Counted from the first letter of the stretch, positions 37,034 through 50,338 are shown. The stretch is DNA of 64,000 bases from Monodelphis domestica (GCF_027887165.1 NC_077232.1:14967255-15031254); one strand, 5' to 3'. The notes: generated from the letters alone by a model not told the origin. Made by a program: numbers and translations.

Positions 37034-37278
37034 ATGGGTTTTAGGAAATGGGGGCTCTTTTTCTCTAGATTATTTGTGATCCTGATTTTTCAGTTTTATT
37101 TTTCTAAATATCAGATGCGGGAGCATCCTTGTCACTTAAAAAGAGATTTCAGCTCTACATATACAAAGGAAGGAGACATAGTTATAGGGGCCTCCCTCTC
37201 CTTATATTCGAACTCTGAATTAATGATTTACAAGAAGTCTTTCGAATCCCCTCCAGCATCGATAGCTGTAGAATCACA
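37034..37278 (+). CDS. V2R-B exon 1
   Basis: ATG at 37034 in the strong context GCCATGG. The in-frame ATG at 36971 is less likely because the peptide from 37034 (M-G-F-R-K-W, then a hydrophobic run L-F-F-S-R-L-F-V-I-L-I-F-Q-F-Y-F) is a plain signal peptide. The mature part has C-H-L-K-R-D-F and the family signature E-G-D-I-V-I-G-A. The donor is CA|GTAAGT at 37278/37279, ending two bases into a codon. Confidence 0.85.
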
Positions 37279-40075
37279 GTAAGTTGTTATTTCTGTGTTA
37301 TTTTTCTCATTGCTGAAATGTCATCATTCACATTCCTGACTGACTGGTCTTGTGGGCAGAATTGTGTTTCACCTGGCTTCACAGCTTTGGGTAAGGAAAA
37401 GATTTGGCTTTGAATGTTAGGAGGAAAATGGTAGTCAGGAAGTTGGTAAAATCATAGGCTTTTCCAATGTATATTGTGGAGCAAACAGGCAGACTGAAAG
37501 TTTATATACATACTATGTGGCAACACAGATCATGAGGAATTTGTCACCATGGATGGAAGATACTCATCAAGGGAAATGATTTAGGAGACATATCAGGGAA
37601 GGAAAACACTGAATATTGGGATTCAAGTGGCACAATTAGGTTCCCCAAGAATACCCTTATTTGAGAAAAGGCTACGAGTCTCAAATATGGAGAGACAGAC
37701 TTCTTATCAGACACATATTGGTGAGGAAGTTTTTGGAATCAATTTCTTATCCTCTGATTGGATAAGTTTGCCAGGGGCAGTCTCTGAATCTGATGTAACA
37801 AATTGGAAGAAGAATCTATAATTGACCTACTAAGTCATCAGGAAAGAGATTTAATTCAGAAATCTACAATCACTCTAAAGTTTTCTCCAACCAAAAGCTT
37901 CATGTATTACCTGTCTGAAAGAGATTTAGCTGTAGAAATATACAAAATGTTTATCTTTCCCTATAAGCTTTTATGGACTTTAGGACAACTTGGTGAAAGT
38001 AATTGCTTATTGAGGTTTTATCATTATAATATATTAGAAAATATGAATAAAATACCAAGCAATGTTAAGTTTTAAATTCCAAAAGGGCCATGTATTTAGA
38101 TGCCTGGATAATTTGTCAATTAAAATCATGGCAAAATTAGCTATATTTTAGATTATTGTTTGTGTCAGTAATTCCGCTTTTGAATAAGATTGATCTTTTG
38201 GAAGCTCTAGGGATTAAGTATGTAAAATCCTCTCATTTCTTTTTCTTAACCCCAATCTTTTTACTCTGATTTCTCTATTTTTTCTTTCCGACTCTTTTTC
38301 AAACTTCTGATTTTTTCTTTAGTTTTAGTAGAGAGAACAGTCACTTAATCTGATTTTAGAATCACCAATAAATGGTTACCACAATGTGCTCCATGTAAAT
38401 GGCATTCTGTTCTTTTCTAGAATATATCAAACCTGAGTTTTTTGAAATGCATGATATTTCTTATTCCTCTCACATGTAATATCTAGTAAAGCAGGTGGAG
38501 TTTTGCTAAGCCATGGGCATGGAAACTCACTCATAACTATTTTCCTTACTCTTATATAATTCTTTTCCTTTACATATGACAAGATATTATGGCTCCTCAT
38601 AGTCTTCCTTCAAAGTTGTACTGCTTTTTAGACCTTCTATGAGTTGATAATTATCTTCTATTTTGCCAGAATTCCTTCATGTTGTCTTCATTATGAACTT
38701 ACAACTCTGAGGATGGAGAAAGTATTGCAGTAATCTCTTTAGGTTTTGTTATGATGAAAGTATTTCTTCAAACTAATAAATGCCTGGATTCTCTTTTTAA
38801 ACGTCTTCAAAGTTATTTACTGACAATTCTTCTGAATATAATTGAAAGGGTCCAAGTCTTTTCAATCACTATATCCTCCACAGGCAATAATTTGAGTTCC
38901 ACCTTTTCTATAGGCTTGGTGAAGTGCAAGAGAGCAATCCATCCTATTTTCAGAAGAAACAGAGCTAGAAAGTGTTATCAAAAGAATGAATGTAAACTTA
39001 GGTCAAAATACAGTCTTGGAAGATGGATGATGGCAAAGGAATCAAGTAAGCAGATACTTGGCTGTGTTATATGCAGTCTTTACTTTGCCACTAAATTCAA
39101 CAATACCCAAATAAAAGAACTGACATGATTAAAAAGAGGAAAAAATATTGGATAAATTTAGAGAGAAATGAAATGATTGGAAGAGAAGAATTTTCTTATA
39201 GTACAAAGAAACTGAGGGTATCTCAGTTTAAAATTCTAGTCAGACCACTATTGGTGGATACTGTTATATTCAGCATTATAGAAAATTCAACAGATGGTTG
39301 AAGAGGATGTGGAAACGCAGGGGAAATGTGTAACTGTTATCATGTACCAATGATGGTAGATTTGGGCAACTCACTTCATTTTTTATTCTCTTGAATCAAG
39401 TCAATAAATATGAGAGCTGGGTTAAATTGACCAACAGAGAAATTTAGAGTTTTTAGTAGGAATGACCTCCTAATGGTTTAAGTGATATAAATATTGAAGG
39501 CATTCCTTTTAGATACAGTGGTGTCTTGAACCTTAAAAGAAAGCAGAAGACCTGATGTGTCTTGGAAAGATTAGTTTTTGGTAGGACTGGTTGGGTCTTC
39601 ACAAACCTTCTGGAATATTGTTTAATGATATGAGTGTTTGTATCAATATTATTCCTTGGCTCCAGGTACAAAGGAACATCAATGGCCAATTATGGCCAAC
39701 AGTACCAAATTAGAATGTATCTATTGCAGTTTTAGAGCTTTTCATGCTCTGACTCAAAACCAATTTTCTTTTGAAGGTTTATTGCACAACACTCCTTTTC
39801 AAGTTATTGACTTTGAGTCTAAACTGATTTTCTTGCTTTCTTTCTCCCATGAAATCACGGCTCTTTCATGCTATTTCAACACAGGCTTTTTACCTGTGTC
39901 TAAAAATGCTCTCAAGATTACTCTGTCTATCAACATACTTTTTCTTCCTTTAAAGCTGGCCATGTGTACTACTTACAATGAGGATTTTACTTTGAGTCTT
40001 CAAATTATTTTAACTAAATTCCTGAAATTTCTTCATTAACATTTTTGTGTATATAATTTGTACTTTGATTACTTG

Positions 40076-40116
<41 letters not shown>

Positions 40117-43100
40117 ATGTATACAAGTTATTCCCTATGAATCAAATATATAGAAAAATATGAAATAGAATTAAAATTTTATATTTAAATTTCTAGCTCC
40201 AAGAATGGTGTTTGGCACAGGAAAGGTATTTTACAAATAAAAATGTAAATAAAATATGATGTAAAAAAATCAGAGAATAGGACAAGTGGTTAGTCTTTCC
40301 ACTGTGGAATTTCTGATAGCATGACTTTTCGAACAGCAACAATCACTCATTTAAGTATCGTCAAACACATACCCCAGATTATTATTAGCAATTATTACTT
40401 CTCCTCCTACTCATCTTCAATTAAACAAAATTGAGAATATCACAAATAGTTGCAGACCGATTTCACTACAAAATTACAAATGTACTGCTGGATACTGCTA
40501 TGGGTGATTTCATTTTCTTTTTTCCACAAAGCTATTCTAAATTTTATGCTAGACTTGACAAACTTCCAATATCTCATTTTTCTCCTAAACTTTAACTGTG
40601 ATCATTGCCTTACTATATACTGAAAACAAAAGCCATGAGGTTTATTTCCTAATCCTCCCACTCCATTCCAAATATAGTATTATCACAGTTGTCTCTCCTT
40701 TATTCATTCATTACAGTATTTCATGAAGAGGTGTATATACTCTCTTGAACACTCATAATTTCAAACAATGTGTAAATTTTCCACTTACATTTTTCCTTCA
40801 CTCAATGACAGTCCTATAAGGATCAGTCATGGTTTCTATATAGTCTTTGAATCATTCACTAATGACCCATATTTTATCCATCATGATACTTTGCCATTCC
40901 TGTGCCTGCCAAGTTGTGCCTAATTCTTACTTTTTTTCTTGTTACATCAGATACATGCTCAAACATTACCAACATTTTCTCACTGTCCAATTTGCTGTGG
41001 ATGAGATCAACAAGGACCCCCAGTTGCTGCCCAACATATCTCTGGGATACCAGCTGCTCAATAACTTCCATGAAAGTCGATTGGCTGTGGAGAACTCCTT
41101 GATGTGGTTGTCAGGGAAGGGGCCAACGATCCCTAACTATAGCTGTGACGGGCAGCACAAATCAATGGTTGTCATTGGAGGGATGTCATCTACACTGTCC
41201 ATGGCCATGGCCACTTTGTTAGGACTATATAAAGTCCCACAGGTAAGTGAGGCAATACTATTGCCCATTTTCACCCCATATTCTCTATGAGTTTATAATA
41301 CAGAATTCTTTATATTATCTCTACTGGCACCAGGGAGTCAATTCACATTCATCAAGAAGACCTAGGCACAGATTTGAAATAACAAATTGAAAAAGTAGAA
41401 AAAAAAATATCCATTCCATGAAGAAACTCACTCTGTTCTTTAATTGAGGTTAGGCTACATTGAATTATTCATTTTGAGTGATGATTTTGAATTGAATAAA
41501 TATCTTCCCAAGACATAGTCCTATCCTCTCATTTCACCTTTATATTTGGGAGAAAAATTCTGAAGAATTTGGAGAGGTTATTTTTTTCCAGTTTCACAAC
41601 AGATATTTGCCAAGGTAAGGACTATGCTCCTATATATTGTGAAATTAATTTGTAAATTTATCCTACATATATGAAGCATTTGCCCATCCCTTCTGCTCTG
41701 TTTTAATAATTATTATCTAATTCTGTGTTTACAGTGATTTTAAAATTTCAGCTGAGAGTTTGTTCTCTTCTTTAATCTGGGCCTGGTTGTTTAAATATGT
41801 GATGTATTCTTTAGACACAAATTTTTCTTCTCTTCAAGTAAATTTATTTCTGGGGACTAAATATCAAGTGGTTGATATGAATTTTCTAAATGGATCCTCA
41901 CTGAATATTATGATGAAGAAGAAAAAACCCCTGGGTGTTCTAGATATAGAGTCATCATCATGACAATGAAGCAGAATCAAGAGCTGGTTAAGTGCAAAGG
42001 CTCTTCTCCATTTACTTGCTTGTCCAAATGCATCCCTCCATTGGCAAGGAAGATGGGTATTTGCATTAGGAAAGTAAGAAATTACATATATCAGTAAATT
42101 CTCTGATGTTTCCCTACCACAACTTACTTATAATGTCAATGTTTCTTTACATTGCCCTTCAGTAGTTTCACAGTTTTTATCCTTCAATGATCATGGTGAT
42201 GGAGATTCATCATCCCCCTCTTTTTAGCTAGTTCCTATGAGTAGCAATTGTGAATATCAACATTCCTTTGAGTTTGGGTCACTCAAATAAATGACTAATT
42301 TCCCAACTAGGAATCAATATAATTCCATTCAAACCACATTGAGTATACAGTGTCATGTGATATCCATAATACAAAAATGTCACTAATAAGGAAAATAAAA
42401 TTACTAAAAAATAAAAGTATCCTCATTATTTCATGTAGTTTGTATTATTCTGTTGGGTCAGAAAAGGGTGTACTAATTTTGTCATTCTCATGAATTACTT
42501 TTTGTACTACCTTTGCTCAATAGCTACTGCATTAGCTGCCTTCATAGCCTTTGGAACAAATTATTCTCATGAGCCCATTTTGATGCAGGAGATTTTCATT
42601 CCTAACTGAGTGTGCTTTGAGGCTGCACACTTATCCTACACCAGTTTTAGACTGTCTGCCAATGAAGTTTTACCAGTATGTGGTCACATTGCATGCTAGA
42701 GCTCCTACAAGCCACAGTTGAGTGTTGATAGACATCAAAAAGGTATTGGATTTTAAGGGGATGATTAGCAATTCCTATTAAGTCTGAGTCTTATTCAGGG
42801 TTATCAAATTATTCTTATATACATCTTATATACACTTGATTTGGAACTTTTGAGGTCTAGTGATTAAAAACTCTTTGTCCTTCAAATTCTCCTTCTTACC
42901 TTGACATGAATAAAATCCTCGACGCAGAAAGGCTGGATAAAGGAATGGTTGTTGTAAAAAGTTAAAAAAAATGATGAGATCAATTAAGATAATATATTAA
43001 GACATATAACTGTGCTCCAATATTGAACTCAAAACTTCATTCAAGAGACTTAGAGTCTGTTCTGTTTGCATCACAATAAAAGAATTTGGAGCAATGAGCA

Positions 43101-44318
43101 GATGTTCCAAAAAAGATGATTTTGAAAATGATGAATGTAAGAAAAAAGGGACTAATAGGAAGAGTTGTAGTATTTTTAGAGGAAAATGATATTGCTTCAT
43201 TTCAAATTTTCAAACAGAGATAATTGTTTTAGTAGATATGAGTAAAAGGATATTTTATACAGTAGAGATTAGGAGTTCCTTTCAAAATGTCTCAGTTCTT
43301 AATTCTGTCATGTTGTGATATGAATCTTAAATCCTCCTAGAGAATTGCCTTCTGCTAAAACTATTGTAGCCAAGATCTATCCAATTATATTAAAGAGAAT
43401 GTATCAATACTTTCAATTTATGAGGCTTTGACATTTCCTTGAGATGAAATTTAAAGAATTCAGAAATTGCTTCTATATCAGCACTCCAGTTATTTCTTCT
43501 TTCTATTCATGTAGCTCAGCTATGGCTCATTTGATCTTCTCCTATCTGATGAGGTCCTGTATCCATACGTCTATCAACTGGGCAGCAGGGAATCCACTCT
43601 GCACCTGGCAGCAGTTCAACTGATGCTACATTTTGGTTGGACTTGGGTGGGGCTGATTATTTCATATGACCTGACAGGGGAACAATTCTTCAGGCATCTA
43701 CAAGAGGAGATGGCCTGGAATGGATTATGTCTGGCTTTTACAGAACAAGTTTCTGAAAAACTTAAAGATTATGATTGCTATATTAAATGTATGGCAAGGA
43801 TCCTTGGGTCCTCATCTAATGTGATTTTCATCTTTGGAAATACAGACACCCTTAAATTTTTTTCTGAATTATTGATGATCTTTGCATTTTATGGGAAGAT
43901 GTTCATCATCAGTGCTTCCTGGGATTTTTCTGCATATTCTACTGATGAAATGATGAGCAATTTTCATGGTACATTAATATTTTCTCAATTCAAGAGGGAG
44001 ATTCCTGGTTTCACAGATTTCCTAAAAAGTGTGCATCCCCAAGACAACCCTGATGACATTTTCCTAAAATCTTACTGGGAGATGGCCTTTAACTGTTTTC
44101 TTTCAGAAATAAAGTTTTTAAATATGACTTATCGACAATGCGATAAAAGTTTGACCTTTGAAGATGTACCTCCTATTTATTTTGACAAGACCATAATGGA
44201 ACTGAGTTCTAATATCTACAATGGAGTTTATTTATTGGCTCATACTCTCCACCAAATGGTTCAGACTGAGGCAAAAGATCTATCAGAACTACTGGCACAC
44301 CTGCTTCTTTCTTGGAAG
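37034..44318 (+). CDS. V2R-B: vomeronasal type-2 receptor, first three exons (3' part beyond window)
   Basis: Family C pheromone receptor. Exons: 37034-37278 (245 bp, signal peptide and first strands), 40951-41242 (292 bp) and 43515-44318 (804 bp). Together they encode about 447 codons of the extracellular Venus-flytrap domain with no stop. Junction phases fit (2 then 0 then 0), and the first junction makes Gln then Y-M-L-K-H-Y-Q. Introns are GT-AG, 3672 and 2272 bp. The three missing exons (linker, cysteine-rich, transmembrane) should follow. The duplication that in V2R-A sits just before exon 4 is seen here at 55535-64000, so exon 4 is probably just past the window. Intron 3 already exceeds 19 kb because of ERV4, LTR family X, ERV3 and LINE-1 copy 2. 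Lengths equal typical V2R exons 1-3. Confidence 0.9.
37279..40950 (+). other. V2R-B intron 1
   Basis: 3.7 kb. No clear repeat apart from a (TA)n(TG)n tract at about 40075-40118. Small open frames at 37627-38075, 38751-39128 and 39638-40039 have no family features and no matching signals. Confidence 0.55.
40951..41242 (+). CDS. V2R-B exon 2
   Basis: Acceptor ttgttacatcag, donor gtaagt. Encodes the first Venus-flytrap helices with H-Y-Q-H-F-L, F-A-V-D-E-I-N-K-D-P, L-L-P-N-I-S-L-G-Y and the L-L-G-L-Y-K-V-P-Q end, all standard V2R wording. A frame starting further upstream at 40847 runs through intron sequence and is not used. Confidence 0.92.
41243..43514 (+). other. V2R-B intron 2
   Basis: 2.3 kb of AT-rich intron. 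Nothing recognised. Confidence 0.55.
43515..44318 (+). CDS. V2R-B exon 3
   Basis: Acceptor ctattcatgtag and donor gtaacc frame 268 codons, phase 0 at both ends. It begins L-S-Y-G-S-F-D and covers most of the ligand-binding lobes (F-G-W-T-W-V-G-L-I-I, then ... W-E-M-A-F-N-C-F, S-N-I-Y-N-G-V-Y-L-L-A-H-T-L-H). No lesions. The open frame continues past the donor to 44591, but that is intron. Confidence 0.92.
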
Positions 44319-44898
44319 GTAACCATCCTCTTGCAACCTAGAATTTGGCACAGGCTACTCCCAACACATGTTTTTGTTTTATCATTATTTTATTTTAAGA
44401 ACAAATTTGCATTTGTTTTCCAAAATTATATTATTCATGCTCTCTTCCTCTCTTTTTCCTTCCCCACTCCTGGAGTTGAGAAACAATACAATCTGGGCCA
44501 TACATATATAACTACTCAAAATATATTTCCACAGTATTCATATTTGGAAGTGAATGGTCTTATAAAACCCCAAACCCAAACCATATACTAAAATAAAAAT
44601 TTCATTATTCTATGATGAATAATCTATCTTTGTATGATATTGCAATGATCTGAGACTTCAATATGACAACTTACTCCCTATTTTTGTCTATTTCATTTGA
44701 TTATATGATATTCTGTGTAAAAAACATGGTATTTTCTTAGATAATCACCATTTACTCCAATTATGATATAATGATCTTGGGGAAAATATTGATGTTCTTC
44801 TTTATACATATTTTTCAGCATATAACTATGTGGTAGGAGAGTTCCATTAATTCAACTCAAATTTAGGGTATTTATTCTGTGCTGGATCACAATACTAC
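44319..44898 (+). other. Start of V2R-B intron 3
   Basis: AT-rich intron up to the ERV4 insertion. Nothing recognised. Confidence 0.5.
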
Positions 44899-45199
44899 TG
44901 TAAAAATTTAATTATAATTTCTAATAATAGAAATAATATATTTTAAGAGATATGTTAATGATAATTAAAAATCAAGGAATAAAAAAGATACAAAATATAG
45001 ACCATGTGTCCATGGCTGATCAGCCAGTTTAAACAACTCCCCTTATCATGACCAAGCTTGGGACATTAAGTAAAGAACTGGGACCTTCCACATACCCACA
45101 TAATATCATTTATCCAAAGGTAGTACATAATGACAGGAAATCAGTGGGCTCCTGGGAAATGTAGGGGATTTTTAGGGTAACAGATTTTCAATTTTATAT
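44899..45199 (-). repeat. ERV4 3' LTR
   Basis: About 300 bp. Shares 'ccatggctgatcagcca', 'agtaaagaactgggaccttcc' and 'ctcctgggaaat' blocks with 49426-49705. In element sense it runs from about 45199 down to a TACA-like end with outer TG/CA at 44899. Confidence 0.78.
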
Positions 45200-47108
45200 C
45201 CCCCCCAAGAACCAAAGAAGACTGATTTCTCCAACAGATCTTTTAAACATAAGCAACTTTGAAATTACAATAATTTGGGGAAAAAAGGAAAAGAGAACAA
45301 AATCAAGTATTGCTAAGTGCTTTTACAGAAAGGCAGTTAGGAGGCAGTGTCCTTTTGCATAAGAGGATACATACAAAACAAATGCATTCCATCCCACACA
45401 CCATATCCCAAAGTTCACTCTAGATCTTCTGGTGAAATGTGTGGTTTGTACAGGCATCTTCATGGTGCCTTCTCCAAACAGTTCACTTTCTGGATTTGGA
45501 GAGGTAGTCGGGTTCTTAATCTAAAATTACTCTCAAAAAATTTCATACTTTGCAATTTAAAATAATACATTCCCCCCTGAAGAAGATGTTGAAAAACACA
45601 GGGATCACTTCGGGATGTATGACTGAGTTATGAGGTATGTGAATCAGTTATCAAAAGAAAAAAAAGACAAACATAAAAGAAAACCAAATGGAAGAAAAAG
45701 TAAACTTTTTTGGGAGAAATGAAAAATTCAAAATCAGAATCAAAATAGCAAAAATTTATGTACATACGGTTTTGATTAAACAAGAATTAATTCATAACAG
45801 GCTCTTATATTAGGAACAAGTTAAAGTAATTTCTTTCCCACAAGTCTGTAGGACAAACTGCAGTACTAATTTACTTACCCATTTGCAGCCCAGTCTACAG
45901 GAAGTTGTCACAATATGAAAGACAGAATAGAGACTAGATTATAAGAGCTAGGTAGGAGCCAAATTTGAGATACTTGGTAGAATGTGGGAAAAGGAAGACC
46001 TGCCTCTGATATATGTCAAAACAGCCTCAACCTCTCACCCCAAACAAGTTCAAGTCCTCTTGTCTTGCCTCAAAATGACATCAATCTCATTGGGATTGGT
46101 TGGTCTCTTTGACCTTGGGCTCAATTGGCACTATGCAGTTTAGCTTTGTGTTTCTATGGCACTGTGCAAGGACTCTTTTTGTTTTCTCTTGTCCTGGAAT
46201 AAGACAGGATCATTAAGAAAAGTCCCACAATAATTTTTAATAAGTGACAGGTTTCAATACATTAAAGCTTTTGGGTATACTTTCATATTATAGAAAATAT
46301 ATTTTAAACATATATTATTACAAATTCAAAAAAGTTAGAGAAATATTCTCAATACTGTTGACATGTGCTTCAAATAATAAAGTAGAGAAAAATAAAACTG
46401 AAATAATGCATTTCACATGCAAGAAAAAACAATAATAAATGTGTTTTAAAATTCAGAAATATGTAGCTCAAAATCATTGACACACTGTATCAGCTAAGGA
46501 AATGTAGATTACAGAGGTTTCTCACCCAAAATATGAGATGCATTTCCTTTTTAACTTAATCACTGTGTGAATACAAATGATTTTCAGAATAAAACAGTAA
46601 TACAGTATATAATGCACATTTAAAGAACTTCCTAAATCCCCGAAATTCACATTAGCCCAGTTAATGACAGTAGAAATTAAACCCACTATCATATTTCATA
46701 TAAATTTCTGTATAACAAAAAAAAACCTATGAACTGATGGATATTTGTTACAATTTTTACAGATGTAGCAAATCTTTCAACATTGGCAAATATATTTATT
46801 TTAAACAAAGTAAAACTTATTTGGGTCTATAACATCACCAATAAATCTACATTTTTCTGTTAAAGTAAATTAACTTGCAGAAGTTTTTCAGGAGTTCTCT
46901 TTTTGGCTTCCTCAATCATATAAACACTTTGGTAGGAACATTTCTTTCTTTCTCTAACTTCAATATAGTATTCTTTAAAATATAAGTGAGAAAAAGTTAA
47001 TCCATTCAGAAATCAGTAGTTAATTAAAATGATTTCTGAAGACCCCTTAAAATCACCATTAAATTCTTAGCTTATTAAATTCTCTAAAGGTGTTAGCCAG
47101 AGTGAGTT

Positions 47109-47937
47109 TGTAAACCTTAAAATTTCTTAGACTTATAAATGTTGGAAATTTCACCATTGGGAAATTTCATACTTGAAAAATTTCCTATTGAGAGTGGGAA
47201 CTCTATTGGAATGTGAACCCCAGTGGCATGGGAGGTTCCTCCTCCTCCCTTCTTAAGATTACTTTAGTACAGAAACCTTTTGCTGAACAATGGAAAGGGC
47301 TTTGACCTATGCTTAAGCATAGAACAGGAATTTCTTTGAGTCATGATTGATTTTAGAATTGATACAATGGAGATACTTGGAATGACAGAACCAGGTCTTG
47401 GAAATTGCAATCTCCAACCTACTCAGTCCTAACAGGATTTAGGAAGGGCTGCAACATAGATCAAAATTTAATTATTCCAATCTCTACCCTACTCAGGGTA
47501 ACAGGATTTAGGAAGGGCTGTAGCAAAAGATCAAGATTTAATTATTTGAGAATATGACCTTCAACAGACATGTGCAAAGCCACAGACCTCTGGGAGGTCC
47601 TGGGTTAAGCTAGAGCCACTATTGGCACAGGGAAAATAATGGACAGTGATTGGTAGATGTGAGAAATGAGGGGAGGGAACTTGGAGGGTTTCCTTAAAGA
47701 GAGAGGGGTCTGAGGACTGAGTTGTTTGGAGAGTTTTGGCTCTGAGTGGTTGGAGAGGTGCTCTGAGAAGCTTGCTCTGAAGGAAGCTGGAGGTGGAGGC
47801 CCCTGAGACTGTTTCTCCATGTTGGTCACGTGAGTAATAGGGACTGATCTCCTTTCTTTGCCCCAGCTATCTAAGGGCTTGGGCCTTTTGGCCCAGCCTA
47901 AACAGAAGGGGTATTTAAGCCCTATTCCCTTCTCACC

Positions 47938-48015
<78 letters not shown>

Positions 48016-48159
48016 ATTCCTTTCTTCCTCCAGATTGTAATTAAACACTATAAAAGGTTGACAGCTGACTTGAGTTCTCATTTAGGAATTACATAGCTGA
48101 ATTCCTTGGCGACCATAAATTAATATATATCAGTCTTTTAAAGTGATTTCCTTGTCACA
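47109..48159 (+). repeat. LTR family X, left arm of inverted pair 2, nested in ERV4
   Basis: About 1051 bp, TGTAAACCTTAAAAT...CTTGTCACA. The internal ERV4 homology to ERV3 resumes on both sides, so it inserted into ERV4. It contains a (CT)n run at about 47940-48014. It is more than 95 per cent similar by eye to the inverted copy at 50096-51162 outside that run. Confidence 0.82.
47940..48014. repeat. (CT)n microsatellite within LTR
   Basis: About 75 bp of CT, inside the family X LTR. In the inverted partner this point is rearranged. Confidence 0.92.
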
Positions 48160-49195
48160 AGTCCCTCCAATATCAATGTGACAATTAAGAAATGAAAAAT
48201 GTGGGGAAAACTGTTTATGTGCTTTTACAATATTTTCTTCAGTAGCCCAAGGAGAAAGGCAACAGAATATATCTAATAGTTAAGACACAGTAGATTAAAA
48301 TGATTCAGTTTAACAAAATAGTATCAAATACATTAATATATGAACTTAAAATAAAATTAAATCATAAACAAAACAGTCAGAAAAATACAATAAAATAAAG
48401 AGGATTTTATAAAACTTTGGAGTCTGAAAAGGCCTTAAAAATTTCACCTCCAGTCTGTTTAAAGTTCCTTTTTTTATCCCTTGAGATTCCTTTTGTCAGT
48501 ACTGGGAGAACATGGGTTATAGGAATCTAAAATGGGTAGTCCCAAATGGCAAAGAGTTGCAGGGAGATAAATTCTCCCATGAATCCCAGGTAAGATAAGT
48601 AAAAGGATCACTCATGCTGCTCTTTCATAGAATACGCCGTACTTATAATCACATTACTGTTTGGAAAAGTCTCTTCCTTCTCCTCATCCCCCTACCCTCC
48701 CCAGGTACCCTGTCATGGGGAGGCTAATTGTTGGCTAAAGAAAGAACACCCCTGTTTTTTTTTTTTTTACCATCTTCCCTGACTCATAGGTTCTTAGTGG
48801 CAACAGTTAGCAACAGCAGTAGGGGGTCAGGGTCTGTTCAGAATGCCAATGACTGTGGGCCACATAAGTGATTGTGGTCAGGGGCTGAAGGAATCAGTAT
48901 CAGCAAAGCCAGAATCAGCAACAAGGAACAAGGAATAAAGGAGAAACAAGTAACGAAGGACTCAGGCAGATGGGCAAGATTGCTTTTTAACTCTTCTTCC
49001 TCAAGAGTCCCCCGACTAAAAATAGGCAGGCCAGTAGAGCAAGCAAGCAACCAGGCAAAAAGTAGGAAAAAATTTCGCAGCAGCTCCAAAGAGATTTGGA
49101 GTTTATGGGTGTGTGTGGGGAGGGCAAAAAGCCTTTGCAGGAGTAACATGACTTTAAAAAAATTATCTAGGTTATCTTTAACAAAATGAAAGAGG

Positions 49196-49392
49196 GGGCA
49201 ACTGGGTAGCTCAGTGGATTGGGAGTCAGGCCTAGGGATGGGAGGTTCTATATTCAAATCTGGCCTCATACACTTCCCAGCTGTGTGATCCTGGGTAAGT
49301 CACTTGACCCCCATTGCCTAGCCCTTACCACTCTTCTGCCTTCTGTCAATACTGTTTATTGGCTCCAAGACAGAAGTTAAGGGTTTTAAAAA
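49196..49392 (+). repeat. SINE1-like SINE in ERV4 leader
   Basis: Starts GGGGGCAACTGGGTAGCTCA and ends 'gctccaagacagaagttaagggtttt' plus As. Its orientation is opposite to ERV4 and it lies 33 bp from the ERV4 5' LTR. 49269-48838 read backwards is a chance open frame. Confidence 0.85.
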
Positions 49393-49425
49393 AATGAGAG
49401 TTTCTTGTCTCTTTTGTTTGCCAAC

Positions 49426-49705
49426 TGTAAAAATTCAATTGTAATCATTAATAAAAAAGTTAAATTTTAAGAGACTTATTAATGAGCATTAGAAATCAAG
49501 GAATAAAGAAGATACAAAATGAAGACATTGTGCCCATGGCTGATCAGCCAATTCACTACCAAACTCACGACAGGAAGTAAAGAGCTGGGACCTTCCCTGT
49601 CCCAGCCTAATATCCCACATCTACCAGAAGTACGTAATTACAGGAAGTCAGTTGTCTCCTGGGAAATATAGTTCCTTTTTAGGGTAACTGATTTTCAATT
49701 ATACA
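49426..49705 (-). repeat. ERV4 5' LTR
   Basis: 280 bp. In element sense TGTATAATTG...TTTTTACA. Partner of 44899-45199. Confidence 0.8.
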
Positions 49706-50095
49706 CTACCAATACTATGATGCTTATATACAATATCTCATTGATCAATTTTGTTTAAACTTCTAACAACAAATGCATGCTGAACAAAATATGTTATATT
49801 TGCACATGAATAATTATACACACAGTTGCATGAATGATACATTTATTTCTTAACAGGTAGAAAACCCGTTAGTGAAAATTATATTCTATGTCTCATTCCT
49901 ACATGCTAGAGTAACTGGTTGCATTGGTGGACATGTTGGGAACCTGGAGGTGTATGGAATCATCTTAGCCTGGTAGAATTCATAAAATAAGTTCATGTAT
50001 CTGGGAATAGAGAGCCTAGACTTTGCATGAGCATATTTCAAATACAATTAGACAGAATATTTGCTATGAACTAAAATTCTATGGGATCAGTCACC
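49706..50095. other. Host DNA between ERV4 and LTR X
   Basis: 390 bp with no recognised feature. It begins with the CTAC target duplication of ERV4. Confidence 0.5.
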
Positions 50096-50176
50096 TGTGA
50101 CAAGGAAATCACTTTAAAAGACTGATATATATTAATTTAAGGTCGCCAAGGAATTCAGCTATGTAATTCCTAAATG

Positions 50177-50256
<80 letters not shown>

Positions 50257-50305
50257 AAGAAATTTTAAGGTTTATACACCACAGAACTGACTAGAAGTTC
50301 AAAGA

Positions 50306-50338
<33 letters not shown>

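Larger units (their letters stand above)
44899..49705 (-). mobile_element. ERV4: minus-strand provirus with both LTRs and nested insertions
   Basis: LTRs at 44899-45199 (3') and 49426-49705 (5'), with the 4-bp flank CTAC on both outer sides. A 4-bp target duplication is typical of gammaretrovirus-like (class I) insertions. The internal region matches ERV3 and ERV2 (for example 45570-46010, 46720-47060 and 48160-48470 reversed) and has no open gag, pol or env. An LTR of family X (47109-48159) and a SINE (49196-49392) are nested inside. A G-run beside the 3' LTR (about 45199-45207) is a plausible polypurine tract. It sits in intron 3 of V2R-B, antisense to the gene. Confidence 0.82.

Noticed and set aside
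37627..38075. Two adjacent plus-strand frames in V2R-B intron 1
   Set aside because: No domain, no splice or start support, and composition like the rest of the intron.
40847..40950. Possible alternative first exon extending V2R-B exon 2 upstream
   Set aside because: A good acceptor at 40950 and an exact phase match to exon 1 make exon 2 start at 40951; the upstream frame is intron.
44319..44591. Extension of V2R-B exon 3 to the stop at 44591
   Set aside because: V2R exon 3 homology ends at the GT donor at 44319, in the phase required by exon 4 of V2R-A.
48838..49269. 143-codon minus-strand frame
   Set aside because: Crosses the SINE at 49196-49392 and ERV4 leader; no Gag or other family wording.
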